17,227 nt of DNA from an uncultured Alphaproteobacteria bacterium. Its GTDB lineage: Bacteria; Pseudomonadota; Alphaproteobacteria; Rickettsiales; UBA1997. The notes beneath the pieces are model-generated. The model ran no database searches and was not told the origin of the DNA. It saw only the letters and a program-made list of their open reading frames with translations. Where the stretch lies: NCBI GenBank assembly GCA_903959715.1, contig CAJBXX010000102.1, forward strand, positions 1 through 17,227, read 5' to 3'. Shown here piece by piece: positions 7,823 to 14,855 of this stretch. The first letter of the stretch is position 1. Each line of letters opens with the position of its first letter. The translations under genes were made by a program, and so were the position numbers.

Positions 7823-8320
7823 ATGAAATTTTTATTAATTTTAATAAACTTATTTTCACTATCTTTTTCTCAAGCTTATTCGCAAGAATTACAAGCCCGC
7901 TTCCAAGATTGGAGCGTTTTTAAAACAGAAAGAGGCGATAAAGTTGTTTGCTATATTGCATCAACTCCGATAAAAAGTGAAGGTAATTTCGATAAAAGAG
8001 GGGAGCCATTTTTTTTGGTAACCAATGTTGATAATGATGCCGATGAAATAAGTGCTTCTTCGGGATTTATCTATAATAAAAATTCTAATGTTGAATTAAC
8101 TTTTGGAATTAAGAAATATTACCTATTTCCTTACAAAACCGTGGCTTGGGCTAATGATAAAAATGATGATTCTGATATTATTAAAGAAATGCAAAATAAC
8201 GCTGAAATGATAGTTAATGGCGTAGCGCGCGACGGTAAAATCGCCATTGATACCTATTCACTGATTGGCTTTGTTCATAGTTATAAAAAAGTTAAAGAAA
8301 TATGTCAGAATATACGATAA
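7823..8320 (+). CDS. Secreted IalB-like protein (invasion-associated locus B family)
   Basis: This 165-residue protein has a Sec signal peptide (about 1-20, hydrophobic core 3-15, likely cut after AYS or AYSQ). The mature part resembles the IalB family of alphaproteobacteria. It has DWSVFKT (29-35), a Cys in VVCYIASTP (41-49), RGEPFFLVTN (59-68), VAWAN (107-111) and the closing DTYSLIGFVHSYKKVKEIC (143-161). C43 and C161 could form a disulfide in the periplasm. IalB was first linked to red-cell invasion in Bartonella, but family members are widespread and the biochemical role is not settled. The gene overlaps the next by 19 bases, which implies co-transcription with the membrane protein and perhaps the ankyrin protein. 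Confidence 0.72.
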   Translation: MKFLLILINLFSLSFSQAYSQELQARFQDWSVFKTERGDKVVCYIASTPIKSEGNFDKRGEPFFLVTNVDNDADEISASSGFIYNKNSNVELTFGIKKYYLFPYKTVAWANDKNDDSDIIKEMQNNAEMIVNGVARDGKIAIDTYSLIGFVHSYKKVKEICQNIR

Positions 8321-8808
8321 TAAATTTCATAATAGTTTTTTTAGGATTTATTTCATGTTGCGTAATTTTAGTGCTCGTTATTAGATCCATATTAGCTTTA
8401 ATTATTTATATTTCTTATAAAAAATATCTTAAGCTGAAAGAAAGTGCTAAAAAAATTCTGCCACAAAGTAAAAAAAATTTTATAAAAGAAGATGAAGAAT
8501 TGAGTCGCAAGAAAGATGAAATACCAAGGGCTCATTCTAAAACTAAAGCCGATATTGTAAATGCAAAAAAACAACAAAAATTTGAAATTTTAGAAGAAAA
8601 TAATATTGATTTAGAAGAGGAGTTTATTGTTGGTGTTGCACCGACTGTCGGCTTTTGGACGCGTAAATTATTTGGCGAAAGAATCGCTACAATTATGGCT
8701 CAAGCTGATTCGATGAAAAAAGGTGAATCAACGCAATTTTGGCAAAATTTTATTAAAGCGAGTAGGGCTCAAGAAAGAGTCAAAAACGCTCAATATCAAC
8801 GCAAATAA
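8302..8808 (+). CDS. Single-pass membrane protein of unknown function
   Basis: I do not recognise this 168-residue protein. It has a strong N-terminal hydrophobic segment (about 7-38) followed by a Lys-rich stretch, which suggests one membrane helix with the bulk in the cytoplasm. The middle (40-105) is highly charged and low in complexity. The last 60 residues look like a small folded unit, with EEFIVGVAPTVGFWTRKLF (106-124) and STQFWQNFIKASRAQERV (143-160). The ATG lies inside the preceding gene, overlapping it by 19 bases in another frame, so translation is probably coupled. The ankyrin gene begins 9 bases after its stop. Confidence 0.75.
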   Translation: MSEYTIINFIIVFLGFISCCVILVLVIRSILALIIYISYKKYLKLKESAKKILPQSKKNFIKEDEELSRKKDEIPRAHSKTKADIVNAKKQQKFEILEENNIDLEEEFIVGVAPTVGFWTRKLFGERIATIMAQADSMKKGESTQFWQNFIKASRAQERVKNAQYQRK

Positions 8809-8817
8809 ATTATAAAC

Positions 8818-9963
8818 ATGACCATAATCGACCAACAAATAATTGATAGTTTTTTTAAATATTACAAAAAAGATGTCAAAACAATTTCTCAATCAGAATT
8901 TGAAATTTTAAAAGAAAAAATTTCGCAAAATTTGCAAAAAATCATCGATTTGCCTGAGTCGCGAGAGATTCTTTTGAAAGAATTTAGTGATTATAAATTT
9001 TCTTTTTTTCATGTTATTGCCAAATTTGGCAAAGCCGAAGAATTGAAAAAAATTATTAACTTAGTTGGTATCAAAAATATTAACATTTCCGATGTTAATA
9101 ATTACACGGCGTTGCATCATGCTTCAATTAGTGGCATGGTTGACAATGTAAAAATATTAATCGGATATGGTGCTGATATTAATGCTAAATCTTCGGATGA
9201 AACTCGAAATTGGATGCCAATTCATTACGGTGCAAAATATGGATTCAAAGAAATAGTCGAAGAATTTATTCACGCTGGAATTAACAAGGAAGTAACGACG
9301 GCGTTTGGACTTACTCCTTTGCATGTTGCGTCGGAGTTCGGATCTTTTGCGGTTGCCGAATATTTAATAGCAATTAAATGCGATTTAAATCCCGAAACTA
9401 TTCCCGAAAATCAAAAATTAACGCCTTTACATTATGCCACAATCGGTAATTTTTATGAGCTAGTGGTGCTTTTAATTAAAGCTGGAGCCCAAAGAAATAA
9501 AGAAAATATTGTCGGAGATAATGCTTTAATTTTGGCGACCAAAAGAAATTTTATTCAAATATGTGAATTTCTTGTTATTTGCGGGTTGGAAGACCTAGAT
9601 TTTGCTTATGAAATTGCTCAGAAAAAAGATTTTCGCGAGCTTGAAATTATTTTGAAAAATTATATTACCGCCAAAGATAAATTGTTTAACAATTCGGAAT
9701 TAACGAGGATTGCTCGCGAATTAACTAATTTTATCATGAAAATTGATCCAAAAAACATTGATCAAATGTATTTTGAATTATTTGGTTCGGTGAAAGTGAC
9801 TGGCTATTTTTTATGCTCAATAAGAAAGGATTTTGGATTCTTTAAAAAACGCACATTGAATTTGCAAAAATTCGCCGAAGACCGTGGATTAGATATTTTG
9901 GCTGATAATTTAAAAAATCTTGATGAGACAATTATTCATCGAGAATTATTAAAAAAATATTAA
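8818..9963 (+). CDS. Ankyrin-repeat protein
   Basis: This 381-residue soluble protein has no signal peptide or membrane helix. About five clear ankyrin repeats run from roughly 95 to 260: NYTALHHASISG (96-107), NWMPIHYGAKYG (131-142), GLTPLHVASEFG (164-175), KLTPLHYATIGN (200-211) and GDNALILATKRN (233-244). Degenerate units flank them at about 61-90 and 262-281. The N-terminal 60 residues and C-terminal 100 residues (from about 282) match nothing I know. Ankyrin repeats bind proteins. In intracellular bacteria such proteins are often secreted effectors, but no secretion signal is readable here, so that role is inference. It is the last gene of the IalB-like trio, and its stop overlaps the dapA stop on the other strand. 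Confidence 0.88.
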   Translation: MTIIDQQIIDSFFKYYKKDVKTISQSEFEILKEKISQNLQKIIDLPESREILLKEFSDYKFSFFHVIAKFGKAEELKKIINLVGIKNINISDVNNYTALHHASISGMVDNVKILIGYGADINAKSSDETRNWMPIHYGAKYGFKEIVEEFIHAGINKEVTTAFGLTPLHVASEFGSFAVAEYLIAIKCDLNPETIPENQKLTPLHYATIGNFYELVVLLIKAGAQRNKENIVGDNALILATKRNFIQICEFLVICGLEDLDFAYEIAQKKDFRELEIILKNYITAKDKLFNNSELTRIARELTNFIMKIDPKNIDQMYFELFGSVKVTGYFLCSIRKDFGFFKKRTLNLQKFAEDRGLDILADNLKNLDETIIHRELLKKY

Positions 9964-10832
9964 GAAATTAAATTTAATTTTTTCATTTCAACTTTAATTC
10001 TATTTTGCGATTCCAATGAAGGCGTTGTAAGTGGAAGCCTGATTTCATTTTCACAAAAACCCATTAAACTCAAAGCAAATTTTACTGGAATTGGATTGGT
10101 TTCGCAAAACATTGCCGAATGAAAATTGGTTAATTGATCTTGGATTGCAACGGCTTTTTTGTAGTCGCCAAGAGCGGTGGCTTTTTGCAAATCACTCACC
10201 ATTTTTGGTAAAATATTTGAAGTAACTGAAATTATTCCATTGCCTCCCATGGCGTTAAAGCCAACAGCGGTGGCGTCTTCTCCCGATAAAAATAAAAAAT
10301 CTTTTTTAACCAAAAGTTTTAAAGTGGCGACGCGAGCTAAGTCTCCCGTGGCGTCCTTAATGCCGATAACATTTTCAAGTTCGGCAATTCGAGCCAAAGT
10401 TTGGTCGCTGATATTGATAACAGAGCGTCCTGGAATGTTGTAAATAATCAACGGAATTCCACATTTATTAAGTTCTTTAAAATGTTGATAAAGACCTTCT
10501 TGAGTCGGTTTGTTGTAATATGGAGCGACAATTAAACATGAATCGACGCCAATTTTTTTAGCATGATTGGTCATGGCGATTGCTTCGGAAGTAGAGTTGG
10601 AGCCGGTTCCCGCCATCACCTTAACTTTTTTATTGGCAACTTTTACGGCGATTTCAACTAAGCGATTATGCTCTTCATGTGAAAGCGTTGGCGACTCGCC
10701 AGTTGTGCCACAAGGAACTATGCCATCGACACCATTTTTAATTTGAAATTCAATTAAATTGCTAAAAGCTTTTTCATCGATTTGATTATTTTTAAAAGGC
10801 GTAACCAATGCCGTGTAAGTATTTGTATTCAT
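9960..10832 (-). CDS. dapA: 4-hydroxy-tetrahydrodipicolinate synthase
   Basis: The enzyme condenses pyruvate with aspartate semialdehyde, the first committed step to diaminopimelate and lysine. From the chosen ATG the protein is 290 residues, matching the family. Active-site features are present: T43-T44 in CGTTGES (41-47), Y131 and R136 in YNIPGRS (131-137), and the Schiff-base lysine K159 in GIKDATGDL (157-165). An earlier in-frame ATG at 10871 would add 13 residues (MISKSIQIFIFYF). I reject it because MNTNTYTALVTPF aligns with the usual family start and because the 10871 ATG lies inside a good -10 box (10867-10872), so it would be upstream of the transcript. Diaminopimelate also suggests that peptidoglycan or lysine synthesis is retained. 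Confidence 0.95.
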   Translation of the reverse strand: MNTNTYTALVTPFKNNQIDEKAFSNLIEFQIKNGVDGIVPCGTTGESPTLSHEEHNRLVEIAVKVANKKVKVMAGTGSNSTSEAIAMTNHAKKIGVDSCLIVAPYYNKPTQEGLYQHFKELNKCGIPLIIYNIPGRSVINISDQTLARIAELENVIGIKDATGDLARVATLKLLVKKDFLFLSGEDATAVGFNAMGGNGIISVTSNILPKMVSDLQKATALGDYKKAVAIQDQLTNFHSAMFCETNPIPVKFALSLMGFCENEIRLPLTTPSLESQNRIKVEMKKLNLIS

Positions 10833-10866
10833 GAAATAAAAAATAAAAATTTGAATTGATTTTGAA

Positions 10867-10895
10867 ATCATAAATTTCTATCTTTAACAAATCAA
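10867..10895 (-). promoter_or_regulatory. Candidate sigma70 promoter of dapA
   Basis: On the minus strand TTGATT (10890-10895) and TATGAT (10867-10872) are separated by exactly 17 bases, matching the consensus at 4 and 5 of 6 positions. The expected transcript start is near 10860, about 27 bases before the dapA ATG at 10832. The box covers the upstream alternative ATG at 10871 and so helps settle the start. On the other strand of the same spacer TTAACA (10884-10889), 16 bases, then TAAATT (10906-10911) is a weaker candidate for nuoA. Confidence 0.5.
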
Positions 10896-10936
10896 TATTT
10901 CTAATTAAATTTTTATCAATAAAATTTGAGAAAATC

Positions 10937-11332
10937 ATGAATAATTCATCAATTAATTTTGCTGACACCAGTTTTGTTTCTGGTCAATATTTGCCAGTTT
11001 TGATATTTTTAATTATCGCAATTGGGCTATCTTGCGTAATAATTTTAATTCCATTCATTATCAATAAAATGCGTCCCGACGATGCTAAAAATTCGCAATA
11101 TGAATGCGGTTTTGAGGGCGAAGGATCTTCTCGCGGTGAATTTAAAGTTCAATTTTATTTAGTGGCAATTTTATTCATTATTTTTGATTTAGAAGTGGCA
11201 TTTTTGTTCCCTTGGGCAGTAGCTTTGCGTGAAATTGGGGTCGTTGGATTTTGGTCGATGATTGCCTTTTTATCAATTCTTACCGTAGGTTTCATATATG
11301 AATGGAAACGCGGAGCACTCGAGTGGAAATAA
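10937..11332 (+). CDS. nuoA: NADH-quinone oxidoreductase subunit A
   Basis: This 131-residue, three-helix membrane protein belongs to complex I, at the joint between the membrane arm and the quinone-binding connecting module. Family signatures are YECGFE (55-60) in the loop and FDLEVAFLFPWA (83-94) in the second helix, with a conserved Asp-Leu-Glu. Membrane helices lie at about 17-43, 70-93 and 103-120. A GAGA element about 5 bases before the ATG is one of the few visible ribosome-binding motifs in the window. It heads a nuoA-nuoB-nuoC group and is divergent from dapA, sharing a short promoter spacer. Confidence 0.96.
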   Translation: MNNSSINFADTSFVSGQYLPVLIFLIIAIGLSCVIILIPFIINKMRPDDAKNSQYECGFEGEGSSRGEFKVQFYLVAILFIIFDLEVAFLFPWAVALREIGVVGFWSMIAFLSILTVGFIYEWKRGALEWK

Positions 11333-11379
11333 TGTTTATTAATTAAAATATTTTTTTAAAAATCGTAAAATTTTTTTCA

Positions 11380-11907
11380 ATGAAAATCACGAATAATATC
11401 AATTCAATAAATCAAGATTTACTAATAAATAATCTTACCAATGAAATAAAAAACCAAGGTTTTGTAACTGCAAAACTTGACGATCTTATCAATTGGGCAA
11501 GAACGGGCTCATTGTGGCCGATGACTTTCGGTTTGGCTTGTTGTGCGGTTGAAATGATGCAAACGGCGGCGAGTCGTTATGATCTCGATCGCTACGGCAT
11601 GATATTTCGCCCATCGCCGAGACAATCAGATGTTATGATTGTGGCAGGAACTTTAACCAACAAAATGGCACCAGCACTTCGAAAAGTTTACGATCAAATG
11701 GCGGAACCTCGTTATGTTGTTTCGATGGGAAGTTGTGCCAATGGTGGCGGATATTATCATTATTCCTATTCGGTGGTTCGTGGTTGCGATCGCATCGTCC
11801 CCGTTGATGTTTATGTGCCTGGATGTCCGCCAACCGCAGAGGCTTTGCTTTACGGTTTAATGGTTTTGCAAAGAAAAATTAAAAGAACTAAAAATTTTAA
11901 ACGATAA
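11380..11907 (+). CDS. nuoB: NADH-quinone oxidoreductase subunit B
   Basis: This 175-residue subunit (PSST/Nqo6 type) carries iron-sulfur cluster N2, the last electron donor to quinone in complex I. The four cluster ligands are C54 and C55 in [10 protein letters not shown] (51-60), C119 in [10 protein letters not shown] (115-124) and C149 in VPGCPPT (146-152). The quinone-site surroundings (RYDLDRYGM, 66-74) are also conserved. The N-terminal 27 residues are a non-conserved Asn-rich lead. It follows nuoA after 47 bases and precedes nuoC by 3 bases, so B and C are tightly coupled. Length and motifs are complete, and I expect a functional subunit. Confidence 0.97.
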   Translation: MKITNNINSINQDLLINNLTNEIKNQGFVTAKLDDLINWARTGSLWPMTFGLACCAVEMMQTAASRYDLDRYGMIFRPSPRQSDVMIVAGTLTNKMAPALRKVYDQMAEPRYVVSMGSCANGGGYYHYSYSVVRGCDRIVPVDVYVPGCPPTAEALLYGLMVLQRKIKRTKNFKR

Positions 11908-11910
11908 TTT

Positions 11911-12507
11911 ATGTTTCAAAATCTTCCCGCCCAAGCGCAATATATAAAATCAAATTTTGCAGATGTAAAAATTATTGAGCCAATCGCCAACGGCAATTTG
12001 ATAATTTATGTTGATAAAAATAATTTAGAAAATCTGTTAACTTTTTTAAGAGATGATGAGCAACTTTCATTTAAAACCTTGGTTGATCTTTTTGGTGCCG
12101 ACATGCTTGGAATAAGGTCTCCACGGTTTGAAGTAATTTACAATTTATTGAGTTATAAACTCAATAATCGCATTACCATCAAAGTCGCAATCGATGATTG
12201 TGTCGAGGTTCCAACGGTTTCAAAAATTTTTAGTTCAGCCGGTTGGTTTGAGCGCGAAGCCTTCGATATGTATGGAATTGTTTTTGCTAATCACCCGGAT
12301 CTGCGAAGAATTCTAACTGATTATGATTTTGAAGGGCATCCTTTACGCAAAGACTTCCCGCTTACGGGATACAAAGAAGTTCGTTACGATGAAGTTGAGA
12401 AAAAAGTTGTTTATGAAGATGTAAAATTAATGCAAGAATTTAGAAATTTTGATTTTGAAATGCCGTGGGAAGGTGTTCAAAAAGCGGTTCAAAAAAATAA
12501 TAATTAA
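11911..12507 (+). CDS. nuoC: NADH-quinone oxidoreductase subunit C
   Basis: This 198-residue peripheral-arm subunit (30 kDa / Nqo5 type) supports the N2 and quinone region. The family signature is plain: WFEREAFDMYGIVFANHPDL (112-131), then RRILTDYDFEGHPLRKDFP (132-150) and GYKEVRYD (153-160). It is a stand-alone C subunit, not the C-D fusion of enterobacteria. In most bacteria nuoD would follow directly. Here the gene ends in an inverted repeat, and the next gene is an unrelated membrane protein, so the nuo cluster is broken at this point. Confidence 0.97.
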   Translation: MFQNLPAQAQYIKSNFADVKIIEPIANGNLIIYVDKNNLENLLTFLRDDEQLSFKTLVDLFGADMLGIRSPRFEVIYNLLSYKLNNRITIKVAIDDCVEVPTVSKIFSSAGWFEREAFDMYGIVFANHPDLRRILTDYDFEGHPLRKDFPLTGYKEVRYDEVEKKVVYEDVKLMQEFRNFDFEMPWEGVQKAVQKNNN

Positions 12508-12541
12508 TCAAATAAAATAATTAATTTTAATTTTTATTTGA
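12508..12541 (+). repeat. Perfect 10-base inverted repeat directly after nuoC
   Basis: TCAAATAAAA (12508-12517) starts at the base after the nuoC stop and is matched exactly in inverse by TTTTATTTGA (12532-12541), with a 14-base loop. On RNA it would form an A/U-rich hairpin closing the nuoABC message. It could act as a weak terminator or a 3' stabiliser. It has no separate T run and little GC, so a standard terminator is not established. The rest of the spacer to 12595 is plain AT-rich DNA. Confidence 0.4.
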
Positions 12542-12595
12542 GTTAAAAATTTAAAAATTATCATTAAAAAAAACTCGATTTAAAATGAAAATCAT

Positions 12596-13006
12596 ATGAA
12601 AATTTTTTTAAATATAATCAAAAATTCATTTATAAATTCCACTAAAGGCTTAGAGAGTTTTGCTGTTGTTGCTTGGGGTTGGGGCATGTTTTTTTACTTT
12701 TTATCTTTTTTTGTTTTTAATAATTTACTCATAAAAATAAACATAAAAATGTTTGATCTCATTTTGGAGGTCGCGTTAATTATTTATTTTGTTTGGCATA
12801 TTTATGTTGTCATAAAATGTGCTCCCAAAAAGCCAAAATTAAGTAATGAAGAGAAGGAGCAATTAAAAATACAAAATGGCGGAATGTCGAAAAAAATTTT
12901 TAAAAAATTATTTTTACAAGAATCGATTACCGAAGTTAATTACAGAAATATATTAATCGCCCTCGACATCTATTTTATTTTAAGTTTTTATTCGTTTATT
13001 CGCTAA
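12596..13006 (+). CDS. Small three-helix membrane protein of unknown function
   Basis: I do not recognise this 136-residue protein. Hydrophobic segments at about 22-46 (with AWGWGMFFYF, 26-35), 53-73 and 118-135 predict three membrane helices. Between helices 2 and 3 lies a basic cytoplasmic-looking loop (75-115), with KCAPKKPKLSNEEKEQLK (74-91) and KKIFKKLFLQESITEVN (99-115). By the positive-inside pattern the loop faces the cytoplasm. Its ATG is 88 bases after nuoC, and the nuclease gene follows 18 bases after its stop, so it probably shares a transcript with the nuclease. The helix pattern and AT-matched codon use make a real gene likely. Confidence 0.72.
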   Translation: MKIFLNIIKNSFINSTKGLESFAVVAWGWGMFFYFLSFFVFNNLLIKINIKMFDLILEVALIIYFVWHIYVVIKCAPKKPKLSNEEKEQLKIQNGGMSKKIFKKLFLQESITEVNYRNILIALDIYFILSFYSFIR

Positions 13007-13024
13007 CCTTGTCGAATTAATTTT

Positions 13025-13492
13025 ATGAAATTTATTTCTCTCATTGTTTTATTTTTAATAATTTCAAACAAAGCCTTTGGCATAGAGATTGCTAATGATA
13101 ACCGCGTTTATAATTGGAAAGTTATCAGAGTTGTTGACGGTGATACTTTGGAGATTGTTAATGAATTTTTGCCACAAGAATTAAAACTTTTTGTTCGAGT
13201 TAAGGGCGTCGATACTCCAGAAAAAGCTCCGCGAGCCAAGTGTATCAAGGAAAATATTTTAGCGCAAAAAGCCTCAAACTATACTAAAAATTCGATCGAA
13301 AAAGCACAAAAAAATCATCAAAAAATTACCTTTTCAGAAATTAAATGGGATAAATATGGCGGAAGAATTGTTGCTAAAGTCATGATTAATGAAAGTGATT
13401 TAGGTTTAGAGCTTGTAAGAAGTGGGCTGGCAAGGGTTTATAATGGGGAGAAGAAAAAAACTTGGTGCAACACTATTTCCACTCTTAAATGA
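13025..13492 (+). CDS. Secreted thermonuclease-like (SNase family) protein
   Basis: This 155-residue protein has a signal peptide (about 1-19, ending KAFG) and a staphylococcal-nuclease-like OB-fold domain. Metal and catalytic positions are recognisable: D38 and D40 in VVDGDTLEI (36-44), and R58, D63 and E66 in FVRVKGVDTPE (56-66). The second arginine appears as R114 in WDKYGGRIVAKV (108-119), one place later than in the Staphylococcus enzyme, a spacing also common in family members. ELVRSGLARVYNG (129-141) is the conserved closing helix and strand. Two cysteines (C73, C148) could form a disulfide after export. It should cleave DNA or RNA in the periplasm or outside the cell, perhaps for nucleotide scavenging. 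It follows the small membrane protein by 18 bases and ends before a strong terminator. Confidence 0.88.
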   Translation: MKFISLIVLFLIISNKAFGIEIANDNRVYNWKVIRVVDGDTLEIVNEFLPQELKLFVRVKGVDTPEKAPRAKCIKENILAQKASNYTKNSIEKAQKNHQKITFSEIKWDKYGGRIVAKVMINESDLGLELVRSGLARVYNGEKKKTWCNTISTLK

Positions 13493-13536
13493 TGCGAATG
13501 AATATGTTGCTTACTTATAAATTTGCTTTGAGTTGA

Positions 13537-13580
13537 ATCGCTCCACGGCGAGTGAATCGCCGTATCCGCGATAATTTTTT
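13537..13580 (+). terminator. Factor-independent terminator after the nuclease gene
   Basis: A GC-rich island in very AT-rich DNA folds into a two-part stem. The outer arm is ATCGC (13537-13541) with GCGAT (13568-13572). The inner arm is ACGGCGA (13545-13551) with TCGCCGT (13557-13563), around a GTGAA loop. Six Ts follow at 13575-13580. The T run is only on the plus-strand side, so it should stop the nuoC-downstream membrane protein/nuclease transcript. It lies 45 bases after the nuclease stop and faces the convergent folC gene, whose own transcript gains the hairpin but no U tract. Confidence 0.75.
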
Positions 13581-13604
13581 AGTTTTGTTTCAATGTTTAA
13601 ATTT

Positions 13605-14855
13605 TTATTGATTTTCTAGTAAAAATTCTGAGGCGAAATAGAGTGATCCGCATATTAAAATCAAGCTTTGTTGCGAAGAAAATTCTTGTTCAATTTTTTC
13701 AAAACCATCGGCAAAATTTTCAATTATTGTTGAATTAATTTGCAGATTTTGCGCGATTTCTAAAATATTTTGTGCGCTTCTAAATCTTGAATCGGAGGCG
13801 ATTTTACAAATTAATAATTTATCAATTTTGGTGCTAATAATTTTTAAAAATTCTTCACAATTTTTATCTTTAAGCATTTGAAAAATTATAATTTTTTGAT
13901 GATTAGAAAATTTTTCTAAAAATTCGGTAATAGTGTTGGCACCTTGCGGATTATGGCTCCCATCGAGATAAAGTTTAAAATTTTGTGGAAGTTTTTGGGC
14001 AAAAATGCCATCTTCAATTTTTTCTAATCGCGCTTTCCAACGAGTTTTTTGAATGCCATTTTTAATATTTTCATCGCTAATTCTAAATAGGCTTTGATGT
14101 TTAATGCAACTTACTGCCAGTTGAGAATTTTCAATTTGATGAGAACCGTTTAAAGGAATTTTTATGGCATCAAGATTAAAATTTAATGACTCAAAAAAAA
14201 TTTTAGAATTAATAAATTCAGAATTTAATTGATGAGCTTTCAACCTAATCAAATCGAGGACTTGTGGATTTTGTTCGACACAAATTATCGGACAATTTTT
14301 TTTAATAATCCCCGCTTTAGATTCGGCAATTTTTGCAATTGTTGTTCCTAAAAATTCTTGATGATCAATGGCAATGGTGGTGATGAGTGAGCATAAAACT
14401 TTGGGCAAAACATTGGTGGCATCAAATTCTCCGCCCATGCCGGTTTCTAGGAGTAAAACATCAGCCTCGATTTGACTAAAAGCTAAAAAAGCACATGCGG
14501 TGGTCGCTTCAAAAAAAGTTATATCGATTTTGGGGTTTATTTCACAGGCTTCGCGACATTTTTCTAAAATTTCATTTAAAAAATTATCAGTAATTTTTTC
14601 ACCGCAAATTTCAATTCTTTCGTTGAATTCGATGAGGTGAGGTGAGGTGTAGCGATGAACTTTATAACCCGCTTCTTGAAAAATATTTTTTAAAAAAGCT
14701 AAGGTTGAACCCTTGCCGTTAGTGCCAGCAATATGAATAGTCGGTGGCATTTTTAAATGTGGATTATCGAGCCTTTTTAGCAATTCTAAAATTCGCTCTA
14801 AACCAAGATTTATGTGATGAAAATAATGTGGGTCGGGCCATTTTGGAAGCTTCAC
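13605..14855 (-). CDS. folC: Folylpolyglutamate synthase / dihydrofolate synthase
   Basis: This 416-residue Mur-ligase-type enzyme adds glutamate to folates, and in most bacteria also makes dihydrofolate from dihydropteroate. It shows the ATP-binding loop HIAGTNGKGS (41-50), TSPHLIEFNERI (70-81), LLLETGMGGEFDATNV (134-149) and DHQEFLG (164-170). The C-terminal domain carries LYLDGSHNPQGA, which belongs to the conserved DGSHNP element. The start is GTG at 14855, overlapping the TGA stop of the upstream YihY gene (GTGA), and gives a normal family start (KLPKWPDPHYF). The overlap implies coupled translation. Whether it has both activities cannot be read from sequence. Confidence 0.95.
   Translation of the reverse strand: MKLPKWPDPHYFHHINLGLERILELLKRLDNPHLKMPPTIHIAGTNGKGSTLAFLKNIFQEAGYKVHRYTSPHLIEFNERIEICGEKITDNFLNEILEKCREACEINPKIDITFFEATTACAFLAFSQIEADVLLLETGMGGEFDATNVLPKVLCSLITTIAIDHQEFLGTTIAKIAESKAGIIKKNCPIICVEQNPQVLDLIRLKAHQLNSEFINSKIFFESLNFNLDAIKIPLNGSHQIENSQLAVSCIKHQSLFRISDENIKNGIQKTRWKARLEKIEDGIFAQKLPQNFKLYLDGSHNPQGANTITEFLEKFSNHQKIIIFQMLKDKNCEEFLKIISTKIDKLLICKIASDSRFRSAQNILEIAQNLQINSTIIENFADGFEKIEQEFSSQQSLILICGSLYFASEFLLENQ

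Noticed and set aside
13365..13372. Apparent loss of the second catalytic arginine in the thermonuclease (DKYGG)
   Set aside because: The arginine is present one position later (R114). The DKYGGR spacing is common in the family, so this is not evidence of inactivation.
14633..14649. Triple tandem GAGGT repeat in folC
   Set aside because: In frame it encodes part of the canonical TSPHL region, so it is coding constraint and not a variable repeat.
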